Positions 56,863 through 64,000 of a stretch of DNA of 64,000 bases are shown piece by piece (position 1 is the first letter of the stretch; every line of letters begins with the position of its first letter). The translations under genes were made by a program, and so were the position numbers. Origin of the DNA: Pseudoduganella aquatica (GTDB taxonomy: Bacteria > Pseudomonadota > Gammaproteobacteria > Burkholderiales > Burkholderiaceae_D); assembly GCF_009857595.1 (NCBI RefSeq), contig NZ_WWCU01000005.1:62001-126000 (forward strand), read 5' to 3'. The notes below the pieces were generated by a model. That model saw only the letters and a list, made by a program, of their open reading frames with translations, searched no databases and was not told where the DNA came from.

Positions 56863-57479
56863 GCCAGCATCTCCTCAATCTTGGCCAGTGCCGCTTTGGT
56901 GACCAGGATCTTCTTGTAGAAGACCAGCGACATTGGATCTGCGTGGCGTGGCTCAACTACCAGCACGTTAGGCAGGTTACGGGAAGCCAGTTCCAGGTTT
57001 TCTTCGATGTTGTCAGCGATGATCAGCACCGATTCCAGACCCATGGCGTTCAGCTTTTGCGACAGCAGCTTGGTTTTTGGAGCTTCGATAGCGAAGTCTT
57101 CAACAACAACCAGGCGCTCTTCGCGAGCCAGTTGGGACAGGATCGAGCAGATACCAGCGCGGTACATCTTCTTGTTCACTTTGTGGGTGAAGTTCTCGTC
57201 AGGCGAGTTCGGGAAGATGCGACCACCGCCGCGCCACAGTGGCGACGACGACATACCGGCACGAGCGCGGCCGGTACCTTTTTGGCGCCATGGCTTCTTG
57301 GTCGTGTGGTGGACTTCTTCACGGTCTTTCTGCTTACGGTTGCCGCTGCGCGCATTGGCTTGGTAGGCGACCACGATCTGGTGGATCAGGGCTTCGTTGT
57401 AATCACGGCCGAAGACGGTGTCAGCGGCGGCAACGTTGGAAGATGCTTGACCTTGAGCATTCAGGAGCTTGAGTTCCAT
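56859..57479 (-). CDS. rplD: 50S ribosomal protein L4
   Basis: L4 reaches the exit tunnel and, in E. coli, represses the S10 operon by acting on its leader. The 206-residue protein has [20 protein letters not shown] and [20 protein letters not shown]. It follows rplC by 3 bp. Whether it regulates this operon is unknown, since the leader here is short. Confidence 0.98.
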   Translation of the reverse strand: MELKLLNAQGQASSNVAAADTVFGRDYNEALIHQIVVAYQANARSGNRKQKDREEVHHTTKKPWRQKGTGRARAGMSSSPLWRGGGRIFPNSPDENFTHKVNKKMYRAGICSILSQLAREERLVVVEDFAIEAPKTKLLSQKLNAMGLESVLIIADNIEENLELASRNLPNVLVVEPRHADPMSLVFYKKILVTKAALAKIEEMLA

Positions 57480-57482
57480 CGA

Positions 57483-58139
57483 TTAAGCCCCTTTCTTTGC
57501 TTTGACTTTGACAGCAGGCGAGACGACCACTTGGCCGTTTTTCGCGCCTGGTACCGCGCCTTTGACCAGCAGCAGCTGACGGTCGGCGTCGATACGAGCG
57601 ATTTCCAGATTCTGGGTGGTAACAGTAACGTCACCCATGTGGCCGGTCATGCGCTTGCCTGGGAATACACGGCCCGGATCCTGCGCCATACCGATCGAAC
57701 CTGGTACGTTGTGCGAACGCGAGTTACCGTGGGTCTGACGACCGGAGGCAAAGTTGTGACGCTTGATGGTACCGGCGTAGCCCTTACCGATGCTCGTGCC
57801 CTGAACGTCGATCTTCTGACCAACTTCGAACAGCGAAGCGGCGATAACTTCACCAGCTTTCAATTCTGCAGCTTTAGCAGCGTCGACGCGGAACTCTTTC
57901 AGCAGAGTACCGGCTTCAACACCAGCTTTAGCGTAGTGACCGGCTGCGGCTTTGGTCACGCGGGAAGCGCGACGTTGACCGAAGACGACCTGAACAGCGG
58001 AGTAACCATCCGTTTCAGGGGTTTTGATTTGCGCAACGCGGTTGTTCGACACGTCCAGCACGGTGACTGGGATCGAGTCCCCATCATCCGTGAAGATGCG
58101 CATCATGCCAACCTTGCGACCGAGGAGGCCTAGGCTCAT
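57483..58139 (-). CDS. rplC: 50S ribosomal protein L3
   Basis: L3 is an assembly initiator near the peptidyl-transferase centre. The 218-residue protein begins [20 protein letters not shown] and has [20 protein letters not shown]. It is the first gene of the cluster here; rpsJ, its usual upstream neighbour, is absent. The ATG has GGAG four bases upstream. Confidence 0.98.
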   Translation of the reverse strand: MSLGLLGRKVGMMRIFTDDGDSIPVTVLDVSNNRVAQIKTPETDGYSAVQVVFGQRRASRVTKAAAGHYAKAGVEAGTLLKEFRVDAAKAAELKAGEVIAASLFEVGQKIDVQGTSIGKGYAGTIKRHNFASGRQTHGNSRSHNVPGSIGMAQDPGRVFPGKRMTGHMGDVTVTTQNLEIARIDADRQLLLVKGAVPGAKNGQVVVSPAVKVKAKKGA

Positions 58140-58300
58140 TTTTTCTCCATTCCCACCTACGATTGGGCGGGGCTTTGTTTAACTACAAAAATTAGTACGG
58201 CCCGTAAAAAGATGGATTCCATACCGAAGCCGGCTAGTGTAGCGCGAAAAGACTCTTGACGCAACAACTTAGTACGGGGTATGTGAACTATTTGCGGACA
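58140..58300 (-). promoter_or_regulatory. Promoter and leader of the rplC operon
   Basis: On the minus strand TTGCGT (58259-58264) and TACACT (58236-58241) are 17 bp apart, followed by a GC-rich discriminator (AGCCGGC). The inferred start is roughly 90 bp before rplC. The gap also holds an AT-rich stretch and a strong GGAG ribosome-binding site at the end. I see no clear long L4-type leader. Confidence 0.5.
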
Positions 58301-58302
58301 TG

Positions 58303-58332
58303 AAAAAAGGCCAGGCATTGCTGCCTGGCCTT
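58303..58332 (-). terminator. Terminator of the TonB-dependent receptor gene
   Basis: The minus strand has AAGGCCAGGCA, loop GCAA, TGCCTGGCCTT and then six T. It begins 22 bp past the receptor stop and separates it from the ribosomal operon. Confidence 0.93.
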
Positions 58333-58353
58333 GTGCCGCTTCACGCAGTCAGA

Positions 58354-61212
58354 TTACTTGAAGGCGTACTTCGCGGTCGCGCGGAAGGTGCGGCCCATGC
58401 CGTTGTGCAGCTGGGTGTTGAAGCCTTCGGTTGGATAGCGCGGATCGTATGGCGCCGCCTTGTCCAGAATATTCTTGATATTCAGGGCCAGGGTCAGGTT
58501 CTTGACGCCGGTGTACGCGTAGTTCAGGCCGAAGGTGGTCCAGCTTGCCACTTCGCAGTTCGAGCTGGTGTACTTAGGCAGGCCGCCCAGCTGGTAGGCG
58601 CTGGAAGGCTGGCCGGTACCATAGTGGCAGTACGGCGTTGGGTACACCACGGCGTTGTCGTAGCGGCGCAGCAGGGACACGTGGTCGACGAAGTCCGCCG
58701 ACAGCGTGGTGCTGTGCACGCCGTAGGTCCAGTTGGTCGACAGCGACGCGCGGTTGCGCGGATTGTCGCCAGCCGACAGCGACCAGTCGGACAGGCCGCC
58801 GTTCGAACCGGCGGTGTTGTGGATCGCATCGCCAGGCTGCATGGCGCGCTTGTAGGTGCCCAGGTAGCTCCAGTTCACCGTGCTGCTCAGGCGGCCGTAG
58901 TCGCCCAGCGAGTTACGCAGGGTCACTTCCAGGTCCACGCCGGCAACCTGGGTCGAACCCTGGTTGATGTAGGAGCGGTTGACCTGCAGCAGCGGACCCG
59001 AGTTCGGCACCACTACGCCGTTTACCACCAGCAAGTTGGCCGGATTGGTGTCGCGCAGCACTTCCGCGCCTGGGTACTGGTTCGGGTGGTCGATCACGGT
59101 CTGTCCACCCAGCAGCGCGGTTTCGTCACGCAGCTTGATGTTGTAGTAATCGATCAGGATGTCCAGGTTCTTGGTCGGCTGCAGGATCAGGCCCAGCGAT
59201 GCGGACTTGGATTTCTCCGGCTTCAGCTCAGGATTGGCCTTGGACAGGCTGGAAACGCTCTTCGAGCAGTCGGTACGGTCGGCGGTGCCGATCGGATTGA
59301 CGCCATCCGGGCAGCGGATCGAGTCGGTCACGGTCTGGAACGACTGCACGCCGCCTGGCGAAACCTGGGTCAGGGCCGGGGCGCGGAAGCCGCGGGCATA
59401 GGTCGCGCGCACTGCCACTTGCTCGGTCACGGTCCACTTGCTGCCTGCTTTAGGCACGAAGCTCGATTCGGTCGGATATTTATCGTAGCGGCCGGCGAAG
59501 TCCATCTCGAAGTTCTTGAAGAACGGCGTACGCAGCTCGATGAAGGCCGACTTCACATTGCGCTGGCCGTCCGCAACGGAGTTGGCCAGGCCGATGATTT
59601 CGCCCGCGCGGGTGGCCGCGTCCGGGGTCAGGCCGATTTTCTCCTGGCGCGCCTCGGCGCCGAAGGCCAGGCCGATGTCGCCGCCGGACAGCTTGCCCAG
59701 CGTGGTCGATGCTTTGGCATCGATCTGCATCACTTGCGAGAAGCCTTTGTTTTCCAGGTCGCGGGTCGAGTTCGGATCAGCAATGGTCGACGCGATGGTA
59801 CGGTTTTCCGTCATGATGCGCTCGACCACCGGGCGGTACAGCATGCCCAGGTAGTGCTCGGTACGCTCGGTGCGGTTCCACAGCACGCCGGTTTCCCAGT
59901 CAAACGCGCCGGTGGTGCCTTTCAGGCCGGCCAGCACGCGGTAGGATTCGTTCAGGTTGTCGCTGCCGCCGGTGTGGCCCATGAAGCGGAAGCCCACCGC
60001 AGTGCGCGAGGTCGGGAACGGATTGTCCGGATGGCCCACTGGCAGGATCAGCTGGAATTGCGACGACGGCTTGCCGTCGGCGGCGAACACGGTGCTCGAC
60101 GAGGTGCTCGAGATCGTGCGTGGCGCGCCCAGATAAGTGCGCTCGGTGCGCGCATACGACACTTCCGAGAACGCGGTCATCGCTTCATTGACCTTGAAGG
60201 TGCCGCGCGCCAGGATGTTGGCGTCCTTGCCGGCGCTCTGCACTTCGCTGTAGTCGTTCAGGTTGAAGTTACAGAAAGTACGGTCGATCAGCACGCTGGT
60301 CGCGGACAGATTGTGGGCGGCGATATTGCCCACCAGGCGCTGCGACGGATCGCAATTGGTGCGGTTGATCACGTCGGCGCGCAGCGCGTAGGTGGTGGCG
60401 AAGTTCTTGCCGCCCGGAGTGCGTTCGCGGTAGAAGAACGGCTGGTCCGTCAGGCTGCTCGAGTACGGGTTCAGGCGGGCGTTGATGTAGCTGTAGGCGG
60501 CCTGGTCGACGTCGGTCGCGTTCGCGATGGTGGTGCTGTCGCGCTTGGAAACGTCGAACGAGATAAAGCCGTTGAAGCGGTCCTTGTCCAGGTCGCCGAA
60601 ACCGATCACGCCGCTGACATTCTTGCGGGCGAATTCGCCGTCATCGTTGGCGGTAATGCTGGCCGCCATGTCGAAGCCGGTGTAGTCGGTCTTGGTGATG
60701 AAGTTGATCACGCCGGCGATAGCGTCGGAGCCGTACACCGCCGAAGCGCCATCCTTGAAGATCTCGACGCGCTCGATGGCGGAGATAGGAATGGAGTTCA
60801 GGTCGTACACGGCCGATTTGCCCTGGTTCGGGTCGGCATACGCGGACGAGGCGATACGGCGGCCGTTCAGCAGCACCAGGGTCGAAGACGAACCCAGGCC
60901 GCGCAGGGAGGCGGTTGCCGCGCCGCGCGAGAAGCCGCCGTCGACGATGTCGACCGACGCGCCGGAGCCGAAGGCCGGGATCGAGTGCAGCAGTTCGGCC
61001 ACGGTGTTGGCGCCGCTGGCTGCGATCTGCTTGGCGCTCACGGTCTGGACTGGCGACGAGCCTTCCTTGTCCGAACGCTTGATGTTGGAACCGGTAACGA
61101 AGACCTTGGTAACCGGCGCTTCTGCTGCTTGTTGTGCGATTGCAAACTGGGTGGTACCCAGTGCTACGGCAACGGCGAGGACGCCCCGTTTGAGGACTAG
61201 TTTATTGTTCAA
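58354..61212 (-). CDS. TonB-dependent outer-membrane receptor
   Basis: This 952-residue protein is an outer-membrane barrel for uptake of a large or scarce solute with TonB energy. It has a signal peptide (ending FAIAQQ) and a plug domain, with VTGSNIKRSDKEGSSPVQTV, TASLRGLGSSSTLVLLNGRR and IERVEIFKDGASAVYGSDAI. The barrel ends in a C-terminal aromatic strand (FRATAKYAFK). No ligand class can be read from it; the style resembles carbohydrate or oligomer receptors of the Xanthomonas/Caulobacter type. The start is TTG at 61212 with GGAG five bases upstream. No TonB, ExbB or substrate genes are adjacent. Confidence 0.92.
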   Translation of the reverse strand: MNNKLVLKRGVLAVAVALGTTQFAIAQQAAEAPVTKVFVTGSNIKRSDKEGSSPVQTVSAKQIAASGANTVAELLHSIPAFGSGASVDIVDGGFSRGAATASLRGLGSSSTLVLLNGRRIASSAYADPNQGKSAVYDLNSIPISAIERVEIFKDGASAVYGSDAIAGVINFITKTDYTGFDMAASITANDDGEFARKNVSGVIGFGDLDKDRFNGFISFDVSKRDSTTIANATDVDQAAYSYINARLNPYSSSLTDQPFFYRERTPGGKNFATTYALRADVINRTNCDPSQRLVGNIAAHNLSATSVLIDRTFCNFNLNDYSEVQSAGKDANILARGTFKVNEAMTAFSEVSYARTERTYLGAPRTISSTSSSTVFAADGKPSSQFQLILPVGHPDNPFPTSRTAVGFRFMGHTGGSDNLNESYRVLAGLKGTTGAFDWETGVLWNRTERTEHYLGMLYRPVVERIMTENRTIASTIADPNSTRDLENKGFSQVMQIDAKASTTLGKLSGGDIGLAFGAEARQEKIGLTPDAATRAGEIIGLANSVADGQRNVKSAFIELRTPFFKNFEMDFAGRYDKYPTESSFVPKAGSKWTVTEQVAVRATYARGFRAPALTQVSPGGVQSFQTVTDSIRCPDGVNPIGTADRTDCSKSVSSLSKANPELKPEKSKSASLGLILQPTKNLDILIDYYNIKLRDETALLGGQTVIDHPNQYPGAEVLRDTNPANLLVVNGVVVPNSGPLLQVNRSYINQGSTQVAGVDLEVTLRNSLGDYGRLSSTVNWSYLGTYKRAMQPGDAIHNTAGSNGGLSDWSLSAGDNPRNRASLSTNWTYGVHSTTLSADFVDHVSLLRRYDNAVVYPTPYCHYGTGQPSSAYQLGGLPKYTSSNCEVASWTTFGLNYAYTGVKNLTLALNIKNILDKAAPYDPRYPTEGFNTQLHNGMGRTFRATAKYAFK

Positions 61213-61680
61213 AAGTTTCTCCGCTGTAAGGGTTGCAAGGGACTATACCGGTGCATGCGCGCCGGCTGCCATCTGTGCCGACGGCTTGTTTCAGAAGAGG
61301 CTGTGCTATTCCGAAGAAAGAATCTGAACATCTGAGTTAATGAAAGTCAATGAATGGGCAATATATTTGCAACGGCCTTTTTTCACAAAAAACAACATTA
61401 CAGCACCACTTGCAATATAAGAATATGAGATTCAAACGAAATACTGAATTTAATTTCGAAAACATCGAAATTGTAAAAATATTCCCAATTGCAGCTTAAA
61501 GTTCTCAGAAACATATGCGTTTTGCGCGCATTGCAATGATGCTGGATTACAACAGCTTTTTAGTTACAAATATGCAAAAAAACAACACCGTGATGGTAGC
61601 TGAAATCACTGAACGGCAACGCAGCCAGCGGCGCCGCTTCAGAACAAAAAAGACGCCCTCCCAATTGCTAACACGGAGTC
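61213..61680. promoter_or_regulatory. AT-rich 468-bp gap between creD and the TonB receptor
   Basis: No gene is supported here; a plus-strand frame at 61515-61769 looks accidental. The stretch 61340-61520 is strikingly AT-rich. It holds a perfect dyad AATTTCGA/TCGAAATT (61452-61472, 5-bp spacer) and the direct repeat GCAATATA (61358 and 61412). A -35-like TTGACT (minus strand) occurs near 61345-61352. It probably carries the receptor promoter and an operator. Confidence 0.45.
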
Positions 61681-63084
61681 TTATATCGCTTTTTGACGAT
61701 CAGTCAAAATCTGAGCCGCGTCCGCGCCGCCCAGCTGGTACCAATCGACTTTGCGGGTGGCAACCATGATGGCGGCCAGCACGGCGAACAGCAGGATGGC
61801 GCCCATCACCAGGGCGTTGTTTTCCGAGCTGAGCAAGCCGTACAGCACGCCGTACAAGGCCGTCAGCGCCGCGCCGAAGGCCAGGCCGCGGCGGCGGTCG
61901 CGCAGCACGTGGGCCAGGTAGTAGCCGGTCAGCAATATGCAGGCGGCGCTGGCCAGCAGGTAGGCGCCCAGGAAGGCGATGTGCTCGGACAGGCTGACCA
62001 GCAGCAGGAAGAACAGCACCAGCGCCAGCCCCACCAGCGCGTACTGCACCGGGTGGATGGGCAGGCGCTTGAGCACCTCGAACAGGAAGAAGGCGGCGAA
62101 GGTCAGCGCCACGAACAGCAGGCCATACTTGGTGGCGCGGTCGGCCATGGAATAGATGTTGACCGGCTCGATAAAGCCGACCGCGAAGCTGTCCGGCACG
62201 GCGTTGCGCGCGGCGTTGCGGGCAGCTTCATCGCCAGACCCGGCGGCCAGCTCGCGCTGGCGCAGCTGCTGCTGCGCCTCGGTCGACAGCGCCGAGATGC
62301 GCCACAGCGCCTCGAAGCCCTGCTCGCCCACTTTGCGCTGCTCGGGCAGGAAACGCCCGCTGAACTGCGGATGGGGCCAGGACGAGGCCATCGCAAAGCG
62401 GTTGTTGCGCGCCAGCGGCACGAACTGCTGGCGGTCCATGCCGGACAGGCTCAGGCCAAAGCTGAACTGCACCGGGCCGGCGGTGGCGTCGGCCATGGCC
62501 AGCGGCACGTGCAGGCCCTGGCGGGCGGCGGCCAGGCCCGAACCCTGCTCGAACTCGAAGCTGCGCGCGCCCCAGCGCAGCTTGGGAATGTCGCGCACGC
62601 CGCGCACGTCGGAAATGCCCAGCGCCACGAAGGGCGGCTCCGGCGCGATATCGGAGCGTTCCACGGTGCGCGGCAGCGCGGACACCGGCGGCACCGTGAA
62701 CGCACCCGCCACCGCGTGTTCGCCCTGGAACATCAGCACCTGGTGGATGCCCCGGTAGCGGCGCTCGGTGCCGAAGGTCGATTTCACCTCCAGCTGGTCC
62801 GGGAAGACCAGGTGGCGCAGCTGCTTGCGGTAGCGCTTGGCTTCCTTGCGTTTCTCGTCGCCCGCCACCGGCTCCATCACCTCATAAGTTTCGCTGTAGG
62901 GCATGACCAGCACCGGCCCGTACACTGTCTGCTCGCCCACCGAATCCTCTGCGATGCTGCGCGCCGCGTCCTGGCGGTAGGCGCTGCGCTCGCGGATGGT
63001 GGACTCTATCATCAGCAGCGGAATGCCGATCAGCAGCATCACCGCGATCACGGCCAGTATTTTGAACAACAGTTTCTTTTGCAT
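61681..63084 (-). CDS. creD: Inner-membrane protein CreD
   Basis: CreD is an inner-membrane protein of the CreBC regulon with an unclear biochemical role in envelope homeostasis. The 467-residue protein has an N-terminal membrane helix (ILAVIAVMLLIGIPLLMI) and the CreD segment IRERSAYRQDAARSIAEDSV. A periplasmic domain follows, then about five C-terminal transmembrane helices (TKYGLLFVALTFAAFFLFEV, PVQYALVGLALVLFFLLL). It lies 74 bp after the kinase gene, with AAGGAAG before the start. Confidence 0.93.
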   Translation of the reverse strand: MQKKLLFKILAVIAVMLLIGIPLLMIESTIRERSAYRQDAARSIAEDSVGEQTVYGPVLVMPYSETYEVMEPVAGDEKRKEAKRYRKQLRHLVFPDQLEVKSTFGTERRYRGIHQVLMFQGEHAVAGAFTVPPVSALPRTVERSDIAPEPPFVALGISDVRGVRDIPKLRWGARSFEFEQGSGLAAARQGLHVPLAMADATAGPVQFSFGLSLSGMDRQQFVPLARNNRFAMASSWPHPQFSGRFLPEQRKVGEQGFEALWRISALSTEAQQQLRQRELAAGSGDEAARNAARNAVPDSFAVGFIEPVNIYSMADRATKYGLLFVALTFAAFFLFEVLKRLPIHPVQYALVGLALVLFFLLLVSLSEHIAFLGAYLLASAACILLTGYYLAHVLRDRRRGLAFGAALTALYGVLYGLLSSENNALVMGAILLFAVLAAIMVATRKVDWYQLGGADAAQILTDRQKAI

Positions 63085-63158
63085 GGCGCTTCCTTCTGGT
63101 TGGAGTGGCGCCAGTCTAGAAAACGCGTATGCGGTGACGATGCGTTCCGTGTGAAGTG

Positions 63159-64000
63159 CTACAGCGCCAGCGGCAGCGGCAGGTAGAGCGCGGCGCGGCA
63201 GCCGCCCTGCCCCGGCCCGGCGATGTTGGCCACGCTGACGGTGCCGCCGTGCAGGGCCGCCACTTCGCGCACAAAGGGCAGGCCCAGGCCGGTGCTCTTG
63301 GCGCCGCCGCCGGGGCGCGGCAACGAGTAGAAGCGCTCGAACACGCGCCCGGCCGCGTAGTCGGGAATGCCGGGGCCGCCGTCGGCCACGTAGATTTCCA
63401 CGCCCTCGCCGGGCACGCGCGCGCCCAGCGCCACCACGCCGCCGGCCGGCGCGAAGGCGATGGCGTTGTCCAGCAGATTGCCGATGGCCTGGCGCAGCAG
63501 CAGCGCGTCGCCGTGCAGCACCGGGGCGCCGTCCCGCGGCAGCTCCAGGTCCAGGCGCAGCCCGCGCGCGGCCAGCGGCGCGGCGAAGTCGCGCGCCACC
63601 TCCTGCAGCAGCGCGCCGCTATCGATGCGCTCGAGCGCATCCAGGCGCTGCTGCTTCTCCACCCGCACCAGCGCCAGCAGCTTGTCGATCAGCTGCCGCT
63701 GGCGCGCGTTCTGGCTCAGTATGCTGGACAGGAACTGGCGGCGCTGCTCGGGCGGCATGTCCTCCTGCAGCAGCTCGGCCGAGGCCTGGATGGCGGCGAT
63801 GGGGCTTTTCAGCTCGTGCGTAAGCGTGTGCATCAGCGTTTCCACATACTCCTTGCCCTCCAGCTTGACGCGCATGGCCTCCAGCGCGTGGCCCAGCGTG
63901 CCGATCTCGGTATTGCCCAGCACCGGCAGCGCCACCTTGCGGCCGGCCTGCACCTCCTCCACATAATGCATCAGCTTGCGCAGCGCGCGCGCCAGCCAAT
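63159..64000 (-). CDS. creC: Sensor histidine kinase, CreC-like, C-terminal part (runs off the window)
   Basis: This is the C-terminal 280 residues of a sensor kinase. A HAMP-like end (RALRKLMHYVEEVQAGR) leads to the H-box LMHTLTHELKSPIAAIQASA, the N-box QAIGNLLDNAIAFA and G-boxes VADGGPGIPD and STGLGLPFVREVAALH. The name CreC rests on the neighbour creD, with which it normally forms the creABCD cluster. The sensor region is outside the window. Confidence 0.85.
   Translation of the reverse strand, partial: WLARALRKLMHYVEEVQAGRKVALPVLGNTEIGTLGHALEAMRVKLEGKEYVETLMHTLTHELKSPIAAIQASAELLQEDMPPEQRRQFLSSILSQNARQRQLIDKLLALVRVEKQQRLDALERIDSGALLQEVARDFAAPLAARGLRLDLELPRDGAPVLHGDALLLRQAIGNLLDNAIAFAPAGGVVALGARVPGEGVEIYVADGGPGIPDYAAGRVFERFYSLPRPGGGAKSTGLGLPFVREVAALHGGTVSVANIAGPGQGGCRAALYLPLPLAL

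Noticed and set aside
58300..61200. 966-codon plus-strand frame opposite the TonB receptor
   Set aside because: It is antisense to a receptor with signal peptide, plug and barrel, and has no recognisable protein features.
61515..61769. 84-codon plus-strand frame upstream of creD
   Set aside because: It has no ribosome-binding site, runs into antisense creD sequence, and its composition looks accidental.

Overview
The window is about 64 kb of GC-rich chromosome from a betaproteobacterium, most likely an Oxalobacteraceae member of the Massilia/Duganella/Janthinobacterium group. This rests on protein style and gene order (lolB-ispE-tRNA-Gln-prs, pilMNOPQ-aroK-aroB, engB/cytochrome c4/ResBC, cyaY-lptM-lysA) and is inference, because no search was run. 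No rRNA, CRISPR array, prophage, integrase or insertion sequence was seen. The window is almost entirely housekeeping genes, packed tightly with many 4-bp ATGA overlaps.

Layout. 1-3.9 kb (minus): TPR lipoprotein, lolB, ispE, tRNA-Gln and the start of prs. 4-8 kb (plus): the 8-oxoguanine repair genes mutM and mutY with a dynamin-like GTPase between them. 8-18.6 kb (minus): a small coiled-coil membrane protein, then (read from upstream) pilM-N-O-P-Q, an Ig-like lipoprotein, an in-frame aroK-aroB fusion and dgt. 19-25.5 kb (plus): PBP1A, a large secreted S41 protease, lptM and lysA, with cyaY on the other strand. 25.6-31.8 kb (minus): msrP/msrQ, ccsB, resB and cytochrome c4. 31.9-33.7 kb (plus): engB and hemB. 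33.7-43.9 kb: a TonB-like protein, an RND efflux pump with its own two-component system, a divergent Spy-like chaperone and dsbD. 44-58.1 kb (minus): 27 genes of the S10, spc and alpha ribosomal-protein operons with secY, infA and rpoA. 58.3-64 kb (minus): a TonB-dependent receptor, creD and the end of a creC-like kinase.

Several blocks work as units. pilMNOPQ builds the type IV pilus alignment complex and outer-membrane secretin. MFP, RND pump, sensor kinase, regulator and Spy form an envelope-stress and efflux module resembling mdtABC-baeSR plus spy. ResB/CcsB, cytochrome c4, DsbD and MsrPQ all serve periplasmic haem or thiol redox chemistry.

The most interesting signals lie between genes. 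A four-copy palindromic repeat family of about 75-100 bp (6782, 25514, 41940, 43896) sits at gene ends. A structured leader lies in the 251-bp gap at the S10/spc boundary. Intrinsic-terminator-like hairpins separate rpsQ/rplN, rpsK/rpsD and rpsD/rpoA. A repeated TTTGTATC motif lies in the divergent promoter of the efflux two-component system. Other oddities are the aroK-aroB fusion, the Ig-like lipoprotein inserted between pilQ and aroK, and an S10 operon that begins at rplC, without rpsJ, directly downstream of a TonB receptor.
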